64,000 nucleotides of DNA from Membranipora membranacea. Lineage: Eukaryota; Bryozoa; Gymnolaemata; Cheilostomatida; Membraniporidae. Below, one piece after another: positions 36,340 through 47,788 of the stretch (the first letter of the stretch is position 1; each line of letters begins with the position of its first letter). The notes under the pieces are model-generated. The model did no database searches and had not been told where the DNA came from. It was given only the letters and a program-made list of their open reading frames with translations. The position numbers and the translations under genes are program-made. The DNA lies in assembly GCA_914767715.1 (NCBI GenBank), contig OU612066.1:25270283-25334282 (forward strand), in the 5' to 3' direction.

Positions 36340-37194
36340 ACAATTATGTGACAAATGTGTATAAGTCATGAGTATATTGGTAAGTATGTTGGATATGAAG
36401 ACTTCAGTTTAGTTCCATTTTTATAGAGAATACAACGTCACAAGAATTGTGGATCTGCCATTTTCAAATTTTGCACTGCGAAAATTGCAGGTTTCGTACC
36501 AATTTACATTAATTTGTCAAAATCTTGAATTTAAAATTTCTAGTACAATGTACTTAAGAACTAAACCAAAACTATCCAGATTCAGTGGCATTTGAGTATC
36601 AAATGCAGATATCTTTCTTGCTGCTTCTTGTAAATATTGTTTTTACTCGCTGGAACATTTCACTGTATGTTTAACAAGATCATTTTTAGTTTTATTTGAT
36701 ATCTCAAATAGAAATACAAGTCACAAAATTGATAAGTAGCTTATAAAAATATTAAACTGGTTCTTTATAAATAGTTCACTATGAAAATTGAGGTAATATT
36801 TGAAAGTTTGGGGGCTGTCAGCATCTTATTTGTCTCCATTAATCTAGAAAAATCAATATCATCTAGTCAGTAACAAGGTTAAAAAAGTTTTCTGTTATTG
36901 AAGACATTACCAGATCAAGTTTGATACCACTTTGACACAGTTTGGATTTACTCCCCCTTTGCGAGCAAGCCCTGAGCAGCTAATCCAGCACCACTTGTAT
37001 ATTTGAATAACATTACGGACATGTTCCGTCATCCATTGATCGCCTCAATAACATGAAACCTGTATACAGAGTTGCTTCTCCCGGCTAGTTTAATTTGCTA
37101 GTAGGTTACAGTTTGAAGAAGAGATTCCATCATTAGGTCAGTAATAAAGTACTTACATATGTTTTTGTAAGTCTTTGTTTCATGGTTGGATTGC
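36340..37194 (-). other. 3' flank of the left His/Gly-rich gene
   Basis: This matches the 3' flank of the right copy (49,007-49,800) and the truncated copy's flank (34,746-35,740). The right copy's AATAAA at 49,308-49,313 corresponds here to AATAAC (plus-strand GTTATT at 36,894-36,899), so the left gene may use another signal. Confidence 0.55.
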
Positions 37195-38354
37195 TTAACC
37201 TTTGAGTCCAAAACCACGACCTAGACCTCCTAGACCTCCTCTGAAGCCAATTGTACGGATACCTGCTCCAAAGCCACTTCTAAACCCTCCGATTCTTCTT
37301 GCACCAAAGCCTATGTTGCGGCTGGGGAAGAGAAGTCATGTTCACGATCATAATTACTCATGATGTAGGTTTACAGACTGTAGGTTTACAGAAGTACCCT
37401 GGGGGTTAACATAGCACAAATTTCTTCAAAATTTTTACTTTCATTTTTACATCAGACTCAAGGAAAATAGTCCTTATGGCCAGAAACTGTGCAGCCGAAA
37501 AAGAACTGCAATGATAAATATTTGTTTCATATCAATATTTCATTGGTGTGTTATACAGTAGTTTGTTCTGGTTTGCCTGCATTTTGAGTTACTCTCCTTT
37601 TGCTGCAGCTTAACAGTAGTGTGAGAGAGATTCTGAACGCAGACAATCTGGATTGAACTTGATTTAGTGGTAAGGCAGAGATATTTTCAGCCTGTCACCA
37701 TATCACCTGGTTACTTACTTTAGTCCGAATCCACCAACATTGACACATCTGGAGAAACCAACACCACCAAACCCTCCTCTAATTCCACCGAATCCTCCTC
37801 GGAATCCTCCGATTCCACCAAATGCTCTTACAACTGGCACTGGTCGGACGACTTGTACAGGTACATGTACTGTAAAACAAAAGCATAACTTGTAGTACAA
37901 ACAAAAGCTTTCACTGTGTGACAGTTGCTTTTATATTACCGTAACATTTTCAATCAAGATAATACAAAGAAATTTGTATTGTGTTCCATAGGATTGTAGG
38001 GAGCCAAGCCTAAGAGTGCCTTGAAAGCACAGGTAAAATACATCTTAATAATGTTCCCATAATACAACATTTACCTTGAACTCGTTGGACTATTCTCAAT
38101 GTGTTATCATTGGCCAGATACCAACAGAATACAGAACAATTGCATTGTTGGATATTTATAAGACAGCCTTATTGTGTAAGAATGCCATGTAACAACTTAC
38201 CGACTTGGTGTGGTTGATGGACTTGGTGGACCTTGTGCACTGGATGGACCTTGTGCACTGGGTGGACTGGATGAACAGGCTTATGGTATGGGTTTGGGCT
38301 ATGTGCAGATATAACTACGACACATACTGCCAGTAATACAACAACTGAGTTCAT
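37195..38354 (-). CDS. Secreted His/Val/Pro- and Gly-rich protein, left copy (3 coding exons)
   Basis: Coding exons are 38,354-38,201, 37,869-37,719 and 37,321-37,195, about 143 residues in all. Exon 1 starts MNSVVVLLAVCVVVISA, a clear signal peptide, then NPYHKPVHPVH and two HPVHKV units. Exon 2 gives VHVPVQVVRPVPVV and then a Gly/Phe-rich stretch. Exon 3 is Gly/Arg-rich and ends GFGLKG. Introns are phase 1 and phase 2, with GTAAG donors and TAG/CAG acceptors, and exon 2 and 3 lengths (151 and 127 nt) equal those of the right copy, which supports the model. A 5' UTR exon ends at 39,187. The function is not recognisable. His/Gly-rich secreted proteins include metal binders, structural or adhesive proteins and antimicrobial peptides; none can be chosen here. 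Confidence 0.82.
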
Positions 38355-39186
38355 CATGATATCTACAAAACAGAGAGTGAAATATGAGATGTGTCGCCTG
38401 GAGAATAGTAGCAGATTTTTCTCTGACAGCATAAAGTTAGCCTAAGGGTAACATTTAATATATCTTGTGGATCATCCCATATGGTTTCACCAGGTATAAT
38501 ATCCCGACCTCTCTGGTAAATTTCACAATAATTATTGATGTTGCTCTACTTGTGTGGCACCAGGCAAATGACACCTCTGTCAATTACACATAAAAAAGCA
38601 TACTGACTCTCGTGATCTGACTGGGCATGTAGATCACTGATATACTAGGCTATCATTACCACAAAGAGAATGTCGTACGGCTAAGTATGTATCATGCGCG
38701 ACTTGAATTTGCGCATGTGCAAGAACAATGAGTTTAGTCTGGGTTCTACTTGCAATTTTGGTCTGGGGAAATAGGACACCTCCTGCATAAATTGCCAGTC
38801 AAATTTAGCTAATAGTGACAATAGAAGATAACTCTTTCCAATAATTCCGCACGCATTTGTGAGTGTGCCACCAGAGCAGGTAGCCAATCAGATGGCTTCG
38901 ACATTCCGAGACTCAATTTTGCAGAGATCAGCTCATGCCCAGAGCTGAGCATGCGCAGAATGATAAAAAAGACTAAAAGTGATCATTCTTTTTTACTTAT
39001 CCATATATATCAGCAGTCAAAAAAATTCAATACAAAACAAATATACAATGCATGCCTGTGTGCCCCTCAAACTTTTCCATCACCAGGGTCATCAACAGTT
39101 GCTGATAGTTGCAACAATCTCACTTTGCACGCATGCCACCCATCAAAACTGCAGAATGATTAAAAATTCCAGATTTTGATACTAAC

Positions 39187-39245
39187 CTTGAGAAGGAGTT
39201 TCTGACTAAGTCAAGTCTGCTCGAGGTGATGCTTGTCGTTGAATG
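39187..39245 (-). other. 5' UTR exon of the left His/Gly-rich gene
   Basis: On the minus strand this reads CAACTTCATTCAACGACAAG and ends CTCCTTCTCAAG before a GTTAGT donor. The right copy has the same exon at 47,296-47,357 with the same donor. The next exon begins at 38,362 with 8 bases before the ATG. The left 5' UTR intron (about 824 bases) contains about 470 bases, roughly 38,470-38,950, that are absent from the right copy. Confidence 0.65.
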
Positions 39246-39268
39246 AAGTTGATTGAAAATTCACTGGG

Positions 39269-39276
39269 TTTATATA
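39269..39276 (-). promoter_or_regulatory. TATA box of the left His/Gly-rich gene
   Basis: TATATAAA on the minus strand, about 30 bases upstream of the 5' exon, conserved in position and context with TATATAAAAG of the right copy. Confidence 0.65.
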
Positions 39277-40351
39277 CTTTGATGGAGCAAAAAGGGGCAA
39301 CTCGATGAATTACAACTAACTTCCATATCACTGTTACCTCTGCTAATTATTGTCACGGTTCCAAATTGGAATAACTTCAATTTTATTAAAAGCTGGAAGT
39401 GATCTGCCAGGATGCAGACCAATAAAATTTGTCATGAGATTTTTCGTTGAATTTTTTGGTCTCTTTACCTTTTGGTGAAAAACATTATTTACTTTTTAGT
39501 GACATTTTCTAACTATTGTGGATACTAATATCCCACTTACATCACCCACATGCACATTAGGCTCCCAAACTGACCACACTTCAAACAACCACAACAAATG
39601 GACATAAATAGATACTTACTAAAATTGGCTTGTACACAACATTCCAAGGGATATCATGGCATTTCCTTCACGCTATCCTTATACCCAGAAAAACCTTCAT
39701 TCGAGGATTACTCATCTAAGTATCTCCGTAATAAATTGAACACTTGCCAAAATATAAGTGATTGACATTCCAATTGTTTCATCAGTGTTATTGCAAGCAT
39801 ACCAACTCCGCAAACTAACATGCAATATTTTGTGGAGGTACTCAAGCTGGCAATATCATTATGTATATATTGTGGCTAAAAATAGGACAAAAATCATAAA
39901 CATGTGTAACCCCATAGCCAACAGCCTCAACTTTAAGATTTGTACATAATAAGTTATTGGTCGATATTCAAAGGACGGCGAACAGAGTCATGTAGCTTTT
40001 TAAGTTGAAAAGAGATGGAAATATATGCAAGCCTTGTATTGAGGGAGCTATACCCAATAAAATAACTTTCCATGTCATGAGCTACGAATTGGACACCCAC
40101 TGAATGGCTAAAATGTAGGAGTACCTCAAGTGGTTATATAACTGAATATCAATCTTGTTCTTGCTGTTGTTCCTCTCAAAGCTTCAGCTAATGATTGAGA
40201 TAGATTGATTGAGATTAGACAAGAAGTGGGAAGTGACTGTTTTTCCCATTTATCTTCATCAATGGTCAAGATAATTTGCCAAATTCAAATCAAAATTTGG
40301 GAGATAGATAATCTATAGGGAGACTTCCAGATTTCATTTAGCTTTTCTAAG

Positions 40352-40535
40352 AAATTATATTAGTCACAACAGCATTTTATGAGGCAGACATACCTACTTC
40401 TGATGGGCCACAAATCATTTTGTATGTGGAGTCAAGAATTTTGTTCATCATTCATAGGTTATTAGCAGAACAAATCATGGCCCAACAATATAGGTAGGTA
40501 TGTCTTGAAAGAAAATGCCGTTGTACCATATATAG
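40352..40535. mobile_element. Small hairpin transposon (foldback/MITE-like)
   Basis: Inverted ends of about 55 bases: ACAACAGCATTTTATG...AGACATACCTAC...TGATGGGCCA on the left, and its reverse complement with a few changes on the right (TGGCCCAACAATATAGGTAGGTATGTCTTG...AAAATGCCGTTGT). No coding capacity. Related ends occur at 40,540-40,690, 58,539 and 59,219, so this is a family. Confidence 0.7.
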
Positions 40536-40539
40536 ACAA

Positions 40540-40690
40540 GGAGTTTTTCGTTTCCCGCCGTGCAAAAAGTGATCTCTATATGTTACCATGTGATTTTTCT
40601 CGCAGATACAGCTACCTATGATGGGTCCTAATTCATTCTGTATGTAACTGATTTCTAACTATTATTGTGAAATGTCCAACCTTCAAGCAA
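40540..40690 (+). mobile_element. Solo end of the same inverted-repeat element family
   Basis: This matches 59,140-59,280 in inverted orientation over about 140 bases, including TCGCAGATAC, CTACCTATGATGGGTC and ATTCATTCTGTATGTAACTG. No second end is visible next to it. Confidence 0.65.
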
Positions 40691-40847
40691 TACACCAGTT
40701 GTAGTTTTAAAAAACAGTTCGGCATGCCAAATTAACAGGGAATCACATAGAGTAAGAAGAAGAGTCAAAGAATCAAACCAAGGACTTCTCTTTGGTCAAA
40801 TAACAAATGTATTTGTGTTAGTTGGCTCTCTATAGAAGAGGTCACGG

Positions 40848-41192
40848 CGGATTTACCTTGGCTGTCCCCCCATTCACCCCCGACAGTCTGCCCAGGCTAA
40901 GCTTACCCTCAGGCTTAAATGCTATGAGGCATGTGTCCATAAATACCTGCTCCATCTTGTTCACATGGTACCACTCTCAAAAGATAATCACATCAGATAT
41001 AACATCAGGATCCAACCTTTCCAATGTAACGGCTTGTAAGGCTTCTAAGGATGGAGGCTGCATATTTTCTTGCTCTGAGAATGTTGCACCTAACTTAAGA
41101 TCAATTGATATATTTTTTATATCGATCGTCACTTGTATGGTGTTCCTTTGACTGGCCAGGAACATAGTTGTTTTCACAGCGTGTATGTTCAC
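40848..41192 (-). pseudogene. Unidentified coding-like ORF with one in-frame stop
   Basis: The minus strand reads open from 41,192 (MNIHAVKTTMFLASQRN...) to a TGA at 40,977-40,979, then stays open in the same frame (EWYHVNKMEQVFMDTCLIAF...) to about 40,848. Amino-acid usage is protein-like throughout (VTIDIKNISIDLKLGATF). I do not recognise the family. It could be a transposon-derived or host exon that has decayed. Confidence 0.4.
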
Positions 41193-41567
41193 CTAACAAC
41201 TGGTTGCATTGAAATAACTGCGATGTACACTGCAATATTATATCTTGTCTGCCAAATAAAATATTGTCAATATTTCTGATATTTCAAATTCTGTTTAAAT
41301 GTTCAGAAAATCGATGCCCAAAAGTTATCGCCCCAAGCTCAATGCAAACAGATGGAAAGCCTTTTTGGTGGGGTAAAATTTAATGAAAAAGATATGTACT
41401 GATTCTCCCCACTCGTATTACATTCTTCAATAATGGATCATTGTATGTTTGAAGGGTTCAATTTCTTTGTTTAGTTTGGTTTCATATCTCATAAATAAAC
41501 ACATATCACGACATTGCAAAGAAAAATAATATGTAAGATTTGTAAGATTGTAAGATTCGAAAAAAAT

Positions 41568-41942
41568 TGGTACATTTTTGTAAATTTTAAGTCCGCATAA
41601 TTAGGATTAGGATTTCAATATTCTTGAATTTAAAAGAGAACTTTGGGAGCTTGAACTGGTCGGGGTTTGATATGATTGCGACAGACTTTCAATATTTTTA
41701 ATGCTGCCGTATGGCATGTTTTTTAATGCAAAAGTGACCCTCAATAAAGCTAGCGCTGACAGAGTACGAAGACCCACAGAGCCAAACAGATTTCAGATTT
41801 GAAACGAGCAGGATTTTCTGCTCCCCATGGGTAGGTTTAAATTTACATTTTAATCTTGGCGGGAAAAAACCCTGGGATCCCCCCTTGGTATATTTTCGTA
41901 AATTGCAAGTCAGCATAATTACTTCCAGGTTATCCGATGGTC
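41568..41942 (+). repeat. Isolated diverged satellite monomer
   Basis: One full unit plus the start of a second. It contains TTTTTGTAAATTTTAAGTC, GAGCTTGAACTGGTCGGGGTTTGATATGATTGCGACAGA, a CTGCCGTATGGCATG block and a second TTGGTATATTTTCGTAAATT. It shares AAAGCTAGCGCTGA and GATTTGAAACGAGCAGGA with the most distant right-edge monomers near 34,260-34,700. Confidence 0.88.
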
Positions 41943-42119
41943 TTATTTGCTTCTTGCATTGACCTGTGTTGATTAAATTTCATAATATAGTCGTTGGTTT
42001 AGAAAAATGAAGGAATAACTCCCCAAAGTTTGTATGTTTTTATAATTTTATCCTGTCGTTTTATTTCCCTATTTATACATGATCAATGATGCTATGGCTA
42101 GGTCGAAAATCATTTAAAA

Positions 42120-45100
42120 ACTGTTCAAACAACATATAATCAGCAAATCAATGAGCTATACCACCTATTACTCCTAGACCAAACAACTCTAAAATTTAGT
42201 TTAGGACTCAATATTCAACATTATGATGATGATGAGCATCAAAATTCTGTCCTAAACTGTTGCGTAAAATAGTGGGCTAATTGGCCCTAACCACATGCCA
42301 TAAATATGGACCAGCAAAAGCTCCTATTAACATGCATAAATCATTCATTCCATCTGTCAATCATCCAAAATGTCAGGATGTCCTCTTTTATCTGACCACT
42401 ATTACCACCATGAACTGTATAAATGATTGACATGCTTCCTGCTTCCTCCTGTCAATGAGGTTGAGCTAGACTGACTTCAGGCCTACATTAATTACAGCTT
42501 TTTACCATCAATGGCATCAATTAAAGTAATTAGACATTCTGCAGGTGGAATATGAACATATTAATTCAACCTCATCAACTATTTACATATTTCTAAAGGT
42601 AAAAGACCAATGGTGTGCCACTACTTTTCCGATAAAAATGCTTATTTAAAAATGCTGAGAATAATAAATTATACCTGTGCTTGAGTTCCCTCAATCACAA
42701 TTTAGTACCAGTAGCGAGGAAAGTATGTGATGTGTATCAAATGATAGACTATTTATTCCTTTTTTCGTCCTCAACCCACAGCTTTCACAAACACTTACAT
42801 AAATGAAAGTCCCCTGGCAACAAAATTCAGTACCATAAACGGAAAATATGTCGAGTGCACAGTTACATTATCAAAATCTGGAAGCAGCTACAAATAATAG
42901 TATAGACATTGCACATATCCCTTTTGAAAGATCACTTACCAATGCTTAGGGACTTTCAATCAAGAAATGCCAAATTTTCTATACAATCTTTCCTAGCTGG
43001 CATGATATAATCAATAAAGCCATTCAAGGGTAATTAAACGGTCTGCATGCTCGCTGCTGGTCAAAGTAGGGAGTAAAGTTATACCCCCCCCCCCCAATAA
43101 ACTAATGATATAGCCTATAAACAACTAAATTAGTTTTAAATAAGCATGGCGATCTGAGTAATTTAAATACTGAACTGTCTACAGCTATTCACACGACATA
43201 TAATCAGCAAAGCAACTAGCTATAACACCTATTACCCCTTGACCAAACAACTCAGAAATCTAGTTTTGGACATTGATATTCAACATTAAGATGAGCATCA
43301 ATATCCTGAGTCTGCTGCTGCTCCAATCTGAGTTGAATTAATCATTGCTACTCTGTCCTTAAGTGTTGCCTCAAATAGTGGGCTAATTGGCCCTAACCAC
43401 ATGCAATAAATATGGGTCAGCAAAAGTTCCTATTAATTTGCATAAATCATTCATTCCAACTGTCAATCAGCCAAAATGTCATGATGTCCTCCCTATAATC
43501 ACCTTCACCTGTATATTAAAAATGATTGACAGCTTCCGTCTTCCTCCGTTTGTTGTTGATGAGGTAGACCGACTTCACTCCTACATTAATTACTTTTTAC
43601 TATCAATTAAAGTAATTAGACATTCTGCAGGTAGTATAAATAAACATATCAACAATATCAACGATTAACATAATTATTAACGTAAAAAACTATTGGTGTG
43701 CCACAACTTTTCCGATAAAAAATGCTCATAAAAAGATGCTGGTAATAATAAATTATACCTGTCCATGAGTTTCATCAATCACCAATGAGTACCCGTAGCA
43801 AAGAGAGTATGTGATATGTAGGACATGTTAGACTATTTATTCCTTTTTTGTAATACAATTTTTGTCCTCAACCCACAGCTTTCATAAACCGTTACATAAA
43901 TCGGTGTCCCCTGGGAATAAAATTCAGTACCCAAAAATAAAAATATGTCGATAACACACTTACATTATTAAAAACTGGAAGCAGCCATAAATAATAGTGA
44001 AGACATTGCTCATATTTATTTTGAATGATCGATCAACAATCCTTCGGAACTTTCAATCAAAAAATGCCATATTTGCGGTACAATCTTTGCTAGCTGGGAT
44101 CATATAATCACAGAAGAAAGTTGTTTAAAAAGCTTCCGTCATACTGTTGGCAAGGAACCAAATTTTTGCTCCCTTATTAATGTCAGGCATAAATTAAGGT
44201 CTCTTCTTCATTCCTCCAATTTGCTTGAGGTAGACCAACTTCACGCCTACATTAAGAACAGAACAGAACTATCAATTAAAATCAATATAATCTAGCAAAT
44301 CATTTGTCAAATTTTGTAAGCATTTGCATTTTCCCCAAAATTTCATCTAGGAATCACTGAATTTACTTTGACTTCACTGTACCAGACAGCCCTCTCTTTT
44401 ACACTTGGTTTGTACAAGTGTTACTCCTTTACTCCTTAGTTTATGTACCCACTCTACGGTGATGCTCAGTAGTAACATAAACAGTCCCCCTTTTTCTTTT
44501 CTTTTTTACTTATTATAACAATTCAATGCTGTTAAAACGTGAAACCCCCATTAATAATGATAACAACTAACTGATGGACTTTCTGATCATTACTGACATA
44601 TTTCCAATTAACTGTGCTACAGTCAATCAATTAAACACTAAAAATCGCCAATTAACGGAGCCCAAGCTCAGACGGCGATCAAACCATCGGATGAATAGGA
44701 TGAAACATGTCTTTACCACCCTGACACATGAATATGAAAACAGAGCCATAAAGGGGCAAAAGTGCTACTCACCTTCTTCAACTATAAATTAGGATTTTGG
44801 TACCAGTCCTGCCCAATGTCTTCATAAACCAATAGATAAATCAGAGTCACCCATGGGAAAACAGAAAATATGTCCGAGTAGGCCTACACACTGATATATC
44901 AAAACAGAAATAGGCTATACATATAATAATAGTGTAGACATTTTTGTTGCTTATGTGTTTAGGGCAATCAATTAACAATCCTGGTACTTTCAATTACTGC
45001 CAAATCACTTTCTGATCATCGCTTGCGGAGATGATATTTTCACACCAAAAGAATTATTTATGAGCTTTCTGTCACAACTGTTAGCAAGACATGAATTGAG

Positions 45101-45260
45101 CCCCCTCATTTATAGACATAAATCAATAAGGTCCTTCCAAATTAATTAATTGGTCTGCATTTGACTTGTGGTCAAAATGGGGAATGAAATGATAAAAACC
45201 CTCAGTACTAATAAGGTTTAGCCTATGAAAAACTAAATTTAGTTTTAATGTGTAGCATGG
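42120..45260 (+). repeat. Threefold tandem duplication, unit about 1.07 kb
   Basis: Copy 1 (about 42,120-43,190) and copy 2 (about 43,196-44,290) share CATATAATCAGCAAA, TAGTGGGCTAATTGGCCCTA, AATTATACCTGT and many other blocks about 1,070 bases apart. A partial copy 3 (about 44,820-45,260) repeats the second half (AAAATATGTC, TTTCAATTACTGCCAAAT, GGTCTGCATTTGACT). A 12-C run lies at 43,084-43,095. No ORF is conserved between the copies. Confidence 0.8.
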
Positions 45261-45939
45261 TGATTCGTGCAAACAAATATTGCGCTTTCACACTGCTTCA
45301 TTTAGGCTATCAATACTTTTTGAATAGAAAATGTTCTCAAAAAGTACTTCACAATTCCATACCAACTTTACAAGACCTTTAATAAATACACAGGCATCGA
45401 GTTCGGAATAGCCCAGTCGGATTTTTTTCGATTCTTGACTACATGTTACCGTCTACACGTTTCACACCTTTATGAGACACTGATAGTGACAAGGACAGTG
45501 GCTGCCTTTTGATATTGTTATGCAGCCAGGTAATCAAAGGTGTTCCAAAATCTTCGACCCACAGGGGACAGGCGCTCATAGTCTGATAGGTAGCTTCTGG
45601 CAGATTGGAAACCTGAGCTATGAGCTATTGATGTTAACAAGATTGCAAGCTATAAAATACAATCCCTTCTCATAGAATCTCTCACAGACTGAAACAAACC
45701 TATCCCTTCCTAATTCTGTATCTTACTTTAAGGCATATACGGACTGAGTTTTCCTATTGGTTTCTGAAACGTTGAGGCAAAAGTAAATCATATTTGGGCA
45801 ATTTCCTCTCATTCCAATGACTCATATCTACGATTAGCAGATTGAGGGTCTAATTATAGGAGGTGACAATAAATTAGAAGTGTCAATGTAACAGCTTTGG
45901 GTAGTACCAGCACATACTTTTCTCAGGCAAGATCTATGA
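45261..45939. other. No gene or repeat recognised
   Basis: Unique-looking AT-rich sequence between the tandem triplication and the right duplication arm. No long frame, splice-supported exon or inverted repeat was found. Confidence 0.5.
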
Positions 45940-46335
45940 GAGCTGGAAGTATCCTTCGAGATTATCTACCTCTCAAATTTTGATTTGAAATTGGCCAATT
46001 ATCTTGACCTTTGATGAAGATAAATGGACAAAAATAGTCACTTCCCATTCCAATCTATCCATCTCAATCAGCATTAGCTTAGGTTTTGAGAGGAAAAACC
46101 GTAGGAACACGATTAATGTTCTGTTACATAACCAGGTAGTCCTACATTTTAGCCCTTCAGTGGGTGCCAAATTTGTTGCTCATGATGGAAAAAACTTAGC
46201 TCCCAATAGTCATGTCTTCCATCAGTTCCCAACACTTTATAAACTTACAATGATGTATAATATTTTCCACTGTCATTGGATGAGCAATCAATGATTTATT
46301 TTGTACAAAACTTTAATTTGAGGCTCTTGGCTGTA

Positions 46336-46589
46336 GGAGATGGCTCAGTTGGTTAGAGCGCCGTCCTTTAGCATGCACATATTGAAGGTTTTGGGTTGGA
46401 ATCCCACCGCAGTCCATCGACTACTGGGTTTTGGTTGGCCCCGAGGTGTGCTCCGACCTGCCTGCAAGCAGAGAGCAAATTTGCGCAGTCATTGCGGCCT
46501 CGCCATTAAGGCACTACAATTTCAGTTCAATTTTTTTTGCAAGTGATAAGGCATCCGATTTTAATCAACCATTTTTTTTTTAATGAACC
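46336..46589 (+). mobile_element. tRNA-derived SINE
   Basis: The 5' part reads GGAGATGGCTCAGTTGG, a tRNA-like start with a perfect RNA polymerase III A box (TGGCTCAGTTGG, 46,341-46,352). A B box GGTTGGAATCC follows at 46,394-46,404, one base off GGTTCGAATCC. A non-tRNA body and a T-rich 3' tail follow. Flanks TGGCTGTAGG and TGGCTATGGA look like a decayed target duplication. The matching left-arm site (about 39,910-39,922) has no insertion. Confidence 0.85.
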
Positions 46590-47265
46590 TGGCTATGGAG
46601 TTGCACATGTGTATGATCATAATCCTATTTTGGACCATTGATATAGGTAATGATATATCCATCTGGGGTAGCTCTTCATGGTTGCTTATACAAAATATCG
46701 ATGGAGATTGGATGTCGATTTGTGGATCAGAATTGGTAAATGGTATGCTTGCCAAAATGCAGATTGGAATGTTACAAATGTGTACATGTTGGCAAGGTTT
46801 CAATTTATTGCAAAGCTATTTCGTTTAGTGATGCTTGAATGCAGGTTCTTAATATTAGCGGGATCAGGATGGCGTGAAAGTGATTCTCCTAATATCCCTC
46901 GGAATGTTGCAGACCAACCCAAAAGTAGTAAACTTCTATTTATGTCCATTAGTTGTGATAAATAATCTGAACCATGGGCAGGTTGAGAGCATAATGTGCA
47001 TGTGGGTGATGTAAGTGGGACATAACATCAACAAAAATTTTACTGAATTAGTAAGTAATAGTTAACCACAAGGTAAGGAGACCAGAATATTCAACGAAAA
47101 ATACAAAGGACAATTTTTATTGGTCGCCATCCTGACAGATCACTTCCAGCTTTTAATCAAATTAAAGCTTTTCCAATTTGGAATTGTGACAATAATTAGC
47201 AAATGTAATTGTGATGTGGAAGTTAGCTGTAAATCATCTTATTGCCGCTTTTTGTTCCACCAAAG

Positions 47266-47275
47266 TATATAAAAG
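47266..47275 (+). promoter_or_regulatory. TATA box of the right His/Gly-rich gene
   Basis: TATATAAAAG, about 30 bases upstream of the 5' UTR exon (about 47,296-47,357, donor GTTAGT at 47,358). The exon and the box are both conserved in the inverted copy. Confidence 0.7.
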
Positions 47276-47788
47276 CAGCGAATTTTCAATCAACTTCATT
47301 CAAAGACAAGCATCACCTCAAACACAGAATCTACTTAGTCAGAAACTTCTTCTCCAGGTTAGTATCACAATCTAGAAATTTTACTAATTCTACAATTATG
47401 ACTGGTTGGCATGCATGCAAAGTGAGATTGTAGCAACTCTCAGTAACAGTTGATGAACCTGTGGCACCTGTTGATTGAAAACGTGAGGGGCATGCAGGCA
47501 TGCATCTCATATTTATCATGGATTGACATTTTTGACAGCTATACTCAGTAATTATATGATAAATTTAGATTAGTAAAAAAGATTCATCATTTTAGTGGCA
47601 GTATAGGAGGACCAACTCAAAAAATTAAAATTGTCCAGGAAGGTCAAGATATTAATCCTGATTAAACCAAATGCGATCCACTAGCTTTATTGCATGTTAC
47701 CCTTACGTTAACTTTATGCTGTCACAGAAAATTTGGCTACTGTTATCCATGCATCTCATATTTCACTTCCTGTTTTGTAGATATCATC

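Larger units (their letters stand above)
35820..40335 (-). repeat. Left arm of a large imperfect inverted duplication
   Basis: Blocks of this arm match 45,940-49,880 read in reverse, in the same order: 40,230-40,335 with 45,940-46,080; 40,050-40,130 with 46,130-46,220; 39,780-39,960 with 46,270-46,770; the 39,187-39,280 promoter and 5' exon with 47,265-47,357; all three coding exons; and the 3' flank. Indels of up to a few hundred bases separate the blocks. Confidence 0.88.

Noticed and set aside
46340-46420. A functional tRNA gene
   Set aside because: A and B boxes are present, but the cloverleaf does not close properly, the B box is mutated, and a long non-tRNA body follows; it is a SINE.
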